From: DATIXD01 sp035518875
GTDB taxonomy: Bacteria; Pseudomonadota; Gammaproteobacteria; Methylococcales; Methylococcaceae
Assembly (NCBI GenBank): GCA_035518875.1
Contig: DATIXD010000040.1
Span: forward strand, 1 to 24,535
Length of the DNA: 24,535 bases
Direction of reading: 5' to 3'
Every line of letters starts with the position of its first letter. The first letter of the stretch is position 1. Below are positions 14,557 through 21,555 of the stretch, piece by piece. Position numbers and translations under genes: made by a program. The notes below the pieces were generated by a model. It ran no database searches, was not told the DNA's origin, and saw nothing but the letters and a program-made list of their open reading frames with translations.

Positions 14557-14973
14557 TCAAGCCTCGACGATCTCATAGTCATGGGTGATCTCGGCCGATT
14601 TCCCCAGCATGATCGAGGCGGAACAGTATTTTTCCGCGGAAAGCTCGATGGCCCGTTGCACCGCCGTATCGGTCAATCCCTTGCCTTTCACCACGAAGTG
14701 GACATGAATCCTGGTGAATACCTTGGGATCGGTTCCCGCCCGTTCGGCCGAAAGCTGCAACTCGCAGTCCCGGACATCGTACCGCCCTTTCCGCAGGATG
14801 TGCACCACGTCGAAGGCCGTGCAGCCGCCCATGCCCAGCAACAGCATTTCCATCGGCCTAACGCCCAGGTTCTGACCCCCGCTTTCCGGCGGACCGTCCA
14901 TGACCACGGTATGCCCGCTGCCGGACTCTCCCAGGAATTTGGAGTTTTCCACCCACAAAATGCGCGCTTTCAT
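14557..14973 (-). CDS. yhfA: OsmC-family protein, YhfA-like
   Basis: A 138-residue OsmC/Ohr-superfamily protein. The sequence follows E. coli YhfA almost block by block: KARILWVENSKFLGESGSGH, PMEMLLLGMGGCTAFDVVHI and LSAEKYCSASIMLGKSAEIT. The two cysteines (in GGCTAFD and KYCSAS) are at the redox positions of the superfamily, which reduces organic peroxides; the true substrate of YhfA is not established. The ATG at 14973 gives the family N-terminus; a longer frame from 15048 has no support. It is divergent from a crp-type gene, the same neighbour as in E. coli, which strengthens the assignment. Confidence 0.9.
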   Translation of the reverse strand: MKARILWVENSKFLGESGSGHTVVMDGPPESGGQNLGVRPMEMLLLGMGGCTAFDVVHILRKGRYDVRDCELQLSAERAGTDPKVFTRIHVHFVVKGKGLTDTAVQRAIELSAEKYCSASIMLGKSAEITHDYEIVEA

Positions 14974-15104
14974 CAGGCTTGATTCGACCTTGAAAAAAAA
15001 TGGCGCATAGATTACCACAATTTGAATTGCAACCAAGCGCTTGCGCACGCCTTCGAACTGCTAGACTTGATTGAGATTTTTCAACCCGATGACGCCAGCC
15101 CCTC

Positions 15105-15761
15105 ATGCACATCAGTCCTGTCCCGCCGGCCAAGAACGAAGCTTTGGAGCAGCTGCTGCGCTATTGTCACCGCCGTAGATACCCGTCCAAGACCGTCATC
15201 GTAAAGCCGGGGGACTCGGGCGAGACCCTTCACTACATCACCGAGGGCTCGGTGGCGGTGAGCATGCACAGCGAAATTGCCGGTCACGACATCGTTTTGG
15301 CCTACCTTAACAAGGGGGATTTCATCGGCGAGGTCGGCGTGTTCATGGGCCCGATGACCCGCGACGTGACCGTCGTCACCCGCGAACCCAGTCAACTGGC
15401 GGAAATCGGCTACAACCGCCTACACCAACTGCTCAAAGGCGAGCTTTCGGAGCACGCATTCGGTATACTGCAGGCCTTGGGCAGGCAGCTTTCCACCCGG
15501 CTCCTGAGCACTAGCCGCAAGGCAGGCACCCTAGCGTTTCTCGACGTGACCGGCCGCATTTCTCACACCTTGACCGAACTGTGCCGGCAGCCCGATGCCA
15601 TGACTCACCCCGATGGCATGCAAATCCGCATCACCCGCCAGGAAATCGGCCGCATCGTCGGCTGCTCCCGGGAAGTGGCCGGTAAGGTCCTCAAAAACCT
15701 GGAAAAGCAAGGTTTGCTGTCGGTCAAGGGCAAAACCATCGTCGTCCTGGGCGCACGCTGA
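15105..15761 (+). CDS. crp: Crp/Clp-family transcriptional regulator
   Basis: A 218-residue CRP-type activator: cyclic-nucleotide-binding barrel (about 12-120), dimer helix, and a C-terminal winged helix with RITRQEIGRIVGCSREVAGK (177-194). AFLDVTGRI and QPDAMTHPDGMQI are near-identical to E. coli Crp and Vfr. Of the cAMP contacts, Glu76 (E72) and Arg86 (R82) are kept and TS 136-137 match T127/S128, but the position of Ser83 is Asp87 (MTRDVTVVTR). The Xanthomonas homologue CLP, which responds to c-di-GMP, has Glu there. The recognition helix has Lys194 where E. coli has Arg185. The start lacks a strong ribosome-binding site. Divergent yhfA supports orthology with crp; effector identity is open. 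Confidence 0.9.
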   Translation: MHISPVPPAKNEALEQLLRYCHRRRYPSKTVIVKPGDSGETLHYITEGSVAVSMHSEIAGHDIVLAYLNKGDFIGEVGVFMGPMTRDVTVVTREPSQLAEIGYNRLHQLLKGELSEHAFGILQALGRQLSTRLLSTSRKAGTLAFLDVTGRISHTLTELCRQPDAMTHPDGMQIRITRQEIGRIVGCSREVAGKVLKNLEKQGLLSVKGKTIVVLGAR

Positions 15762-15791
15762 ACTGCAAAGCGCCTCGAAAGTCCCGCGGGG

Positions 15792-17606
15792 CTAGAGCCT
15801 GATGTCTTCGGCCCGCTCGATCACCCGACCGACCGTTGCTTCGATGTGAGCGATGGGGTCGTACTTTCGTAGCTCGCCAAAATCGAGGCCGGCCAACTGT
15901 TCGATCTTGGCGATCGGTACTTGATAGGTTCTGTACTTGCCATAGGCGAATTCCAAGTCCTCGATCAGGTTTTTCTGGGTTTGCAGGTAGGCGGTGGCCG
16001 ACAGCGACCCATCGTCCTTGACCATCACCACCACTTTCCAGAATTCGGCCGGAATCTGGAATTGCCCGCGGTACAGCAAGTCATCGCTTCGGAACACTGG
16101 ACCGGTAAATACCGTGACCTTGAGATCGTGTCTGTCGGCGTTCTTAAGGATGTAATCTTCCAGGTCTTGCCACGATTTCTGGTTGAGATTCTTATGTTGT
16201 GGAGCGCAATTGGTGAAGTGGAAAGTGTCTTCGTTGGCCTCATTCGCGGGCTCGCCCCACACCGGATCGAGCCTTCTGACCAGATGACCGCGGTCGAGGT
16301 CGTTACTCTCGTACAGCTCGGGACCGCTTTGATACTTGCGTTCCAGCCTGGGATCGAAGTACCACTTGTCGGCGTTGCGATTGATGGTCTTCTGCTGACT
16401 ACCGTCGATGTTCACCGCCGTATAAAAAGCCAGCCGCCGCGACTTGCTCATGACCAGCGAGAAGTGGGTATAGTCGAGTGAACGACGGCCATCCTTCGGC
16501 AGCGCCACGTCCTGCTCGAGATCGGGGCGCAGCGCCGGCAACGGCACTTTGTAATCCGCTCCGAGAAACGCTTCCTCGTATCCCGTCGAGCCTTCATACC
16601 ATTCTTGGCTCGGCTCCTCCACCAGCATGCGGGGAATCGCGGGTCCGCTGACAGGTGGTTTTGATGCGCCCGACAAAAGCCCATCGATCAGCGCCTGTTG
16701 TTCGGAATTCAGGCCCGCCCTCTGCGCCTGAAGGAAGCTTGCTATGCTGCTGATCCTAATCCCCTCGTTGGCGACATAACGGGTGCTGTCGTTCGGGTCC
16801 GGCACGCCCGCATGGTGCAGGGCGACCAGCTTCCAGCCGTCGCTGAACACGGGAGACCCCGAGGATCCCGGCTCGGTGTCGGTTGCATAGTGGATGAAAT
16901 CCTCGAATACATCGTTGACCTGGTTCTCGCGAATCGCCACGGCTTTCGGCGCTCCCGAGGGATGTTGAATGATCGAGACGTATTCGCCCACCAGCACCTT
17001 ACCCGACTCGGCGAGCAACGGCAGGAAAGCGAACTCGGTCAACTTCACGCCTTCGGCGGAAACGGCTTCCACCGCCACGAGGGTAAAATCCAGCCGTTCA
17101 TCCGTCATGAAGAAGCGATCCGGGTCCAGACGAAAACTCTTGATCGGGCGCGGCAGCAGTTGCAGATCGGTCTCGTAGTTGAACTGAGCGAGACTGAAGC
17201 GGGCGGCATCCGCGATTTCCAGCACATGGTTGTTGGTCATCAGCAATGAGGGTGCGACCAGAAAGCCGGTGCCGTGCCCGAGCACCCGGCCGATGTGGTC
17301 GCGCACCTCGATCCGGCACACGGATTTGCCCACGCCCAGCCCGGCCTCCAGGTACGCCATCGGAAACAGATCGCTCGTGCCGATCACGCGCTCCAGGGCA
17401 AGCCCGTCGCGCGGGTCGATGAGCGCTTTGCGCGCCGCTGTGCGTTGCGGCGTGTCCACTTCGAAGGGAGTCTTGCTCTTCAGCGCCTGTACGATGCCCT
17501 TGCGCTGTGCGGTTCTCTCCCGGTAACGCTGCAACGCCGCGTCGACTTGTTTCTCGACGAGCGTCTTGTTCCATTGCAGAGCGGTATGGAGTTTGTCGAT
17601 TAACAT
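15792..17606 (-). CDS. Trypsin/V8-like serine protease fused to a DNA/RNA non-specific (NUC) endonuclease
   Basis: The 604-residue protein has three parts. Residues 1-95 are a charged helical region (MLIDKLHTALQWNKTLVEKQ onwards). Residues about 95-295 are a trypsin-like/V8-like peptidase with GTGFLVAPSLLMTNNHVLE (His127), RLDFTLVAVE (Asp173) and EPGSSGSPVF (Ser249). After a linker of about 55 residues comes a NUC domain (about 375-580) with the catalytic NDLDRGHLVRR (His441) and the metal-site region NCAPQHKNLNQKSWQDLEDY (Asn475). All catalytic residues seem intact. No signal peptide or membrane segment is visible, so it probably acts in the cytoplasm. The ATG at 17606 has AGGAG with 6-nt spacing; a longer frame from 17696 runs into an inverted repeat. 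It is the last gene of a three-gene unit. A protease-controlled nuclease of a conflict or cell-death system is inferred. Confidence 0.9.
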   Translation of the reverse strand: MLIDKLHTALQWNKTLVEKQVDAALQRYRERTAQRKGIVQALKSKTPFEVDTPQRTAARKALIDPRDGLALERVIGTSDLFPMAYLEAGLGVGKSVCRIEVRDHIGRVLGHGTGFLVAPSLLMTNNHVLEIADAARFSLAQFNYETDLQLLPRPIKSFRLDPDRFFMTDERLDFTLVAVEAVSAEGVKLTEFAFLPLLAESGKVLVGEYVSIIQHPSGAPKAVAIRENQVNDVFEDFIHYATDTEPGSSGSPVFSDGWKLVALHHAGVPDPNDSTRYVANEGIRISSIASFLQAQRAGLNSEQQALIDGLLSGASKPPVSGPAIPRMLVEEPSQEWYEGSTGYEEAFLGADYKVPLPALRPDLEQDVALPKDGRRSLDYTHFSLVMSKSRRLAFYTAVNIDGSQQKTINRNADKWYFDPRLERKYQSGPELYESNDLDRGHLVRRLDPVWGEPANEANEDTFHFTNCAPQHKNLNQKSWQDLEDYILKNADRHDLKVTVFTGPVFRSDDLLYRGQFQIPAEFWKVVVMVKDDGSLSATAYLQTQKNLIEDLEFAYGKYRTYQVPIAKIEQLAGLDFGELRKYDPIAHIEATVGRVIERAEDIRL

Positions 17607-17683
17607 GTGCCTCTCCTTGTAAAGATGAAGTCGAAAGAAGTCGGACTCGACGCCCGCAGCGGATGGCCGGCGAGCGGAACAGC

Positions 17684-17713
17684 GTAGATAGGCCATCGGG
17701 ATGGCCTATCTAC
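17684..17713. other. Perfect 13-bp inverted repeat between the metalloprotease and protease-nuclease genes
   Basis: GTAGATAGGCCAT-CGGG-ATGGCCTATCTAC is a perfect 13-bp stem with a four-base loop, 14 bases after the metalloprotease stop and 77 bases before the protease-nuclease start. No T-run follows in the direction of transcription. It could be an attenuator, an RNA-processing or stabilising hairpin, or a protein-binding palindrome that sets different expression of the two products. Confidence 0.7.
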
Positions 17714-17727
17714 CCGGCTCGGAGCCG

Positions 17728-18744
17728 CTATCGGTTCACCGTGACCGTGTACGAGCCGGTGCCGCGCGCCTTGTTGAAATGCCGTACCTGGGCGAAATAT
17801 TGGCCCGGGATGAGGTCGACGGCGATTTTCGCATTCAGCCCGACGCCGCCGTCATCGTCCTCAGCGATGAGGCCGGTCTGACTGTTGGGACCGAACAGCT
17901 TCATCACCACATCGGTTTGCCCCCCCGTCTGAATGACATGGCGGCCGCTTGTCTTCACAGTGAATTGGAACAGGTCTTCCTCGCCGGCTTTGCCGATGGA
18001 GGCCGACGTCGGCGCCGCGTTGACGCCCAACTCGACCGCCTGAACCGGGATGCGCGGATAAGCCTGCGCGCTGGCGATGAAGGCCTTGTCCGTCACCGAC
18101 AGCACCTCGTTGGCCTTGGTGCCTTTGCCGCTTTTGACCCAGCTGTCGGGAAAGAAGTAGAGCATGATCGAGTCGGGATCGAATTGCGTCCCCCTGATCT
18201 GATCCGCGCTGTACTTCTCGAGGACGTTGTGCCTGATCTGCTCCACTGTCCATCGGTTAGGCGGCCCCATCAAGTCGCGGATGACCACCTCTTCGTTCCA
18301 CTCGATGCCCCCGGCCGGATTCTGGTGCTCGTGGGCGAGGCCAATGGCATGGCCGAATTCGTGGCCCGCGGTGCCGCCGTCGAGAAAGCCGAGGTTCATC
18401 GTCGGCTGATCGCGCGGAATGGTCTGGCAGTCGGTGCCGATGTAGGACCACGCCCCGTCGGAGGGATCGAAGGCGATGCGAATCTCCGCATCAGGGGCGT
18501 TGTTGAACTCGAACGTCAGATTCGCGTGCTGGGGCCACCACAGCGCCTGCTCCTTGGCCTTTGCCTGCTGGGCGGGCGTCCCGCCCATGAATCGCACGCG
18601 CAGGTTCGATCCGTTGACCCATAGCTTTCTAAAAAGGATTATCGCCTCCAGCACGTTATCGTCACGTCTACGCATAGTCTGGTGCGGCCGAACGAGATCG
18701 CGCGGCAGCAGCCTGTCATGGCATATTTTCAGATACTCGGACAT
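17728..18744 (-). CDS. Metzincin (M12-like) zinc metalloprotease with C-terminal PPC domain
   Basis: A 338-residue protein. The zinc-binding motif HEFGHAIGLAHEH (His128, Glu129, His132, His138) and the Met-turn DSIMLYFF (Met194) define an astacin-like metzincin. Upstream blocks SYIGTDCQTIP and PTMNLGF are typical of bacterial M12A-like enzymes. Residues about 245-338 form a pre-peptidase C-terminal (PPC) beta-domain (LFQFTVKTSGRHVIQTGGQT; AEDDDGGVG; PGQYFAQVRH). PPC domains usually belong to secreted enzymes, yet the N-terminus (MSEYLKICHDRLLPRDLVRP) is not a signal peptide. AGGAG lies 7 nt before the ATG. It starts 54 bp after the upstream gene. It could process the neighbouring serine protease-nuclease; that link is inferred from gene order alone. 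Confidence 0.9.
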   Translation of the reverse strand: MSEYLKICHDRLLPRDLVRPHQTMRRRDDNVLEAIILFRKLWVNGSNLRVRFMGGTPAQQAKAKEQALWWPQHANLTFEFNNAPDAEIRIAFDPSDGAWSYIGTDCQTIPRDQPTMNLGFLDGGTAGHEFGHAIGLAHEHQNPAGGIEWNEEVVIRDLMGPPNRWTVEQIRHNVLEKYSADQIRGTQFDPDSIMLYFFPDSWVKSGKGTKANEVLSVTDKAFIASAQAYPRIPVQAVELGVNAAPTSASIGKAGEEDLFQFTVKTSGRHVIQTGGQTDVVMKLFGPNSQTGLIAEDDDGGVGLNAKIAVDLIPGQYFAQVRHFNKARGTGSYTVTVNR

Positions 18745-18798
18745 GGTGATCTCCTCGTATTCAAAACGCCGAACTTTCGGCGGTGGATGATGGCAGCC

Positions 18799-19815
18799 TC
18801 ATTCACGTTCGGGTGAATGTTCCTGTGAGTTGGGCGAGGAAGGCTGACGGTCCTTCGCCCCGGAATCTTTGGAGGGCAATTTCTCGATTTGGGATTCGGA
18901 CACCTCGAACGACGCGTCCGTTTGGCCTGCTTCTCCCCGCTCGGCTGCTCCGGCCGAAATGGTCTTGACCCCGGCCAGCCGATCGGAGGGCGGGACATCG
19001 CCTTTGGTTTCGTCGTAAAGCTCGAACCAGGGCAGCCCGTATTCGGTGTAGGTCTTCGCGTCGATGGGCGTCGGCGGCGCCTCGAGCCCGGTGATCTCGA
19101 AAAACTGTGCGCTGTTGAGGATGTGGATGAAAATCCGCCCGTAGTTGCCCTGATCCCAGACCTCGATCCCGTGGGGGTCGGGATAGATCTTCTGCTTCAT
19201 GGCGCCGCCTGCGCCGAGACCCATCGCAATCCCACCCGGCTTCGGCATGGCGGCGCGGACGGGGCCGACATCGGGTTTGATCGGGGGTTCATCGGAGAAC
19301 CTGCCAGGTTCGGGCTCGAAGACCGTGATCTGAATGCCGCCGAAAGTCTCCGCACCGGTCATCGAAGCTTCGACCGTGTAACCCAGCCCCAGCGGCATCG
19401 CCACGAATTGCCTGACCAAGCCGTGCCCGGTATGGATGCCGTCGAGCCAGGGCTGCTCGGGACAGACGACATAATCTTGCCGGTCGGCATGAAGCGCCGC
19501 GTCGTCGGGCTCGCCGGAGATCGCGTTGATCCTGCCCACCGCGATCTTCACCGCATTGGGTTTCCAGGGCGCCGCGTGGAATCCGAGCCACAACGCCTCA
19601 CGCTGGTACATCGGAATGAACGCCCCGCCGTGCTCGCGCCAAGCCGGTGGCACGCGGTCGAGGTAATCCTCCACCTTCAAGACGGGAAACCTGCCGAGAC
19701 CGGGCGGCAAGGGATACGCGCGGCCGTCGTCGGGAATGCGAAGCGTGCGCTGGAAGGTGACGGCAAAGCGCGGACCGATCCTGATCGCATCCTGGTTAAT
19801 AACGACATCGAGCAT
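18799..19815 (-). CDS. Uncharacterised 338-residue protein, first gene of the protease-nuclease unit
   Basis: I cannot assign a family with a function. The protein looks soluble and beta-rich, without signal peptide or membrane span. Compact motif-like blocks include RIPDDGRAYPLPPGLG (26-41), PMYQREALWLGFHAAPWKPN (68-87), KIAVGRINAISGEPDD (90-105), DYVVCPEQPWLDGIHTGHGL (114-133), HGIEVWDQ and YTEYGLPWFELYDE (256-269). The last 50 or so residues are polar, rich in Ser, Glu and Pro and probably disordered. The start has GAGGTGA about 7 nt upstream. The evenly conserved look of the first 270 residues suggests a real domain, possibly a sensor, inhibitor or substrate of the two downstream proteases; this is speculative. 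Confidence 0.75.
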   Translation of the reverse strand: MLDVVINQDAIRIGPRFAVTFQRTLRIPDDGRAYPLPPGLGRFPVLKVEDYLDRVPPAWREHGGAFIPMYQREALWLGFHAAPWKPNAVKIAVGRINAISGEPDDAALHADRQDYVVCPEQPWLDGIHTGHGLVRQFVAMPLGLGYTVEASMTGAETFGGIQITVFEPEPGRFSDEPPIKPDVGPVRAAMPKPGGIAMGLGAGGAMKQKIYPDPHGIEVWDQGNYGRIFIHILNSAQFFEITGLEAPPTPIDAKTYTEYGLPWFELYDETKGDVPPSDRLAGVKTISAGAAERGEAGQTDASFEVSESQIEKLPSKDSGAKDRQPSSPNSQEHSPERE

Positions 19816-20558
19816 GAATGATCACCTCTTAAGCTTCTGACCACTGGGATGTGGGCGATCAAAAGACAAATGCGCTGTTGCGGTCGCCCGCCTTCCCAAT
19901 ACCCAATGGCAAGGCTGAACTCCATCCGTGAATATGGGTTCCATCTGTTATCTTCCCTCGGCAATGCGGTTACATCAAGCTGGCCGCGACTCATGCCGGG
20001 CTTTCCTGCCCGGGCGCCGCTCGGGTGAACGCAAAGGGACCTGAGCCTGGCCAACCATCCATGGCCTCTCGGTTCCGGCAATCCCGGAACGATATGCCTG
20101 TCCTTGACTTAATCGTCCTGCCCCTTTCGAGGGCAGGACGGGGACGACCCAAAGGCCAAGAGCCTTCAGTCCAAATATCTCCGCCGAGCGAAGCATCAAA
20201 AGCGTTTGCTTTGAGAGCGCCTATCCTTCGCACCATGCGCTTTTCTCGCAACTAACCATTGGCATAGAGGTAACTGAAAGTGGCTTTTACTCTATACGCC
20301 AAGACCGGTTATCGCTGTGACTTTTACAACTGGAGTTATTGTGAAATATGCACTCGCTGAACTGGGAAAAGCCCGCTACATTATTTCGGGTTTGCCCGTC
20401 CGTTTCGGCTCCAGCCGAGTCTTGGCCCCCCACAAGCCTTACCATTGGCCGCACGCCCCCCTGCACCTTTCGCAAGCTCCATCACACAATCCAAAGACAA
20501 CTCCAATGCAACGCATGGCACCGAGCCTGGCGCTCTTCACAGGACTATTTTTTAAGGA
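19816..20558. other. About 0.74 kb intergenic region without a convincing gene
   Basis: This stretch precedes the three-gene minus-strand unit and must carry its promoter, though I see no clear -35/-10 pair. Between about 20040 and 20150 it holds two strong hairpins, listed separately. A plus-strand frame from GTG 20341 to 20562 (73 codons, GGAG 5 nt upstream) exists, but its translation looks random. The region may be a repeat-type or structured non-coding insertion. Confidence 0.5.
20072..20140. repeat. Pair of strong adjacent hairpins (possible dispersed structured element)
   Basis: Hairpin A: GTTCCGG (20072-20078) with CCGGAAC (20084-20090), loop CAATC. Hairpin B: CGTCCTGCCC (20114-20123) with GGGCAGGACG (20131-20140), loop CTTTCGA, ten perfect pairs. 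Neither has a T-run, so terminators are unlikely. Two clean hairpins in gene-free DNA beside an accessory unit look like a REP-like or RNA element; copy number cannot be judged from one window. Confidence 0.4.
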
Positions 20559-20729
20559 TTAAGCGGTCGTCTCCGCGGCGGGTTTGCGGAAAAAGTAGGG
20601 GCGAGCGATCACAAACATTATGATCAGGAAAAAAACTGGGTACCGGCTGGTAAGACGAGCCGTCCGGTTCTGGCAATGCCCCACGATTCGGGTTAAAGTC
20701 GATAAAACGGTCATGGATGCGGCATTCAT
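20559..20729 (-). CDS. Possible small single-span membrane protein (56 residues)
   Basis: The frame reads MNAASMTVLSTLTRIVGHC, then a basic stretch (QNRTARLTSR), one hydrophobic segment (YPVFFLIIMFVIA) and a polar tail RPYFFRKPAAETTA before TAA. Two in-frame ATGs are possible, 20729 (56 residues) or 20714 (51 residues); neither has a clear ribosome-binding site. The layout of hydrophobic run and flanking positive charges is what a small inner-membrane protein would show, but I recognise no family. It is divergent from the BON-domain gene. Confidence 0.3.
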   Translation of the reverse strand: MNAASMTVLSTLTRIVGHCQNRTARLTSRYPVFFLIIMFVIARPYFFRKPAAETTA

Positions 20730-20774
20730 AACACGAACTTGTGCCGGTCGTTTTCAATCAAAAGGAGAAAAATC

Positions 20775-21506
20775 ATGACAAATCAATTACCCGAAGAAAA
20801 AATCGACGAACTCATGGCCGCACTGGAGCGCGACCCGCGGATCGACGTTCATCATCACCCTGTACGCGCCTCCCTTCGGGAAGGCCAATGGGTCCTGGAG
20901 GGCGTTGTAAAGAACATTGCCGCGAAAAAACTCATCCATACGACTGCGCGACGACTTGCGGGAGACACCCCCATCCTCGACCAGTTGCGCGTTCTTGCCG
21001 CCGAGCCCAAAGAAGACGGCGCTTTGCGGGATGAGGTGTGCAATCTACTGCTGCAGGAACCGGTGTTTCTCGAATATGGACTGCGCGTCGCGCAAGACGG
21101 TGGCGCGGTTATCTTGCGCGAGCCGCGGGAAGATGCGAGTCGGGTTGTCGACATCGAGGTCGGCGATGGAACGGTCATCATGAGCGGAACCGTAGGCAGT
21201 CTGTCGCATAGGCGGCTGGCCGAGGCCCTGGTGTGGTGGACGGCCGGCTGCGAGGTCGTCGATAATCGCTTGCAAGTATTTCCGCCGGAAGAAGACAATG
21301 ACGGCGAACTGGCCGATGTCATCCTCATGGTGTTGGAAAAAGATCCCTTGGTTCACGCGAGCCAATTATCGCTTAGTGTCAAGGACGGCATTGTGAGGCT
21401 GGAAGGTTATGTGGCCAGCAAGGAGGAAAAGCATCTCGCCGCCATGGACGTTTGGTGTGTGCCCGGCGTGCAGGATGTCATAGATCACATTGAAGCCAGG
21501 CTTTGA
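20775..21506 (+). CDS. Protein with three BON-like domains, no signal peptide
   Basis: A 243-residue protein built of three BON-type repeats of about 70-80 residues. The first spans about 1-70 (VRASLREGQWVLEGVVKNIA), the second about 90-170 (VDIEVGDGTVIMSGTVGSLS followed by GCEVVDNRLQV) and the third about 175-243 (LSLSVKDGIVRLEGYVASKE, then VPGVQDVIDHIEARL). BON domains bind membranes, phospholipid or other ligands; OsmY-type proteins are periplasmic, but this one starts MTNQLPEEKIDELMAAL without a signal peptide, so it is probably cytoplasmic. AAAGGAG lies 8 nt before the ATG at 20775. It leads a plus-strand group with an oxidoreductase, a BCAM0308-family protein and an MBL nuclease, which suggests stress induction. 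Confidence 0.85.
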   Translation: MTNQLPEEKIDELMAALERDPRIDVHHHPVRASLREGQWVLEGVVKNIAAKKLIHTTARRLAGDTPILDQLRVLAAEPKEDGALRDEVCNLLLQEPVFLEYGLRVAQDGGAVILREPREDASRVVDIEVGDGTVIMSGTVGSLSHRRLAEALVWWTAGCEVVDNRLQVFPPEEDNDGELADVILMVLEKDPLVHASQLSLSVKDGIVRLEGYVASKEEKHLAAMDVWCVPGVQDVIDHIEARL

Positions 21507-21555
21507 CGGTCAAAAACAGGCCATGAAAATCACCGATTGAGAACGGGAGACCGCG

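Noticed and set aside
17701..19821. Two long plus-strand open frames (about 307 and 310 codons) antisense to the metalloprotease and the 338-residue gene
   Set aside because: Antisense shadows from GC codon bias; no domain motifs, while the minus-strand frames have ribosome-binding sites and, for the metalloprotease, catalytic motifs.
19991..20251. Minus-strand 86-codon frame in the intergenic region
   Set aside because: It covers both hairpins, has no ribosome-binding site and its translation reads like random GC-rich sequence; a structured non-coding element fits better.
20341..20562. Plus-strand 73-codon frame from a GTG with GGAG upstream
   Set aside because: Only the ribosome-binding site speaks for it; the translation is Pro/His-rich without any domain character.
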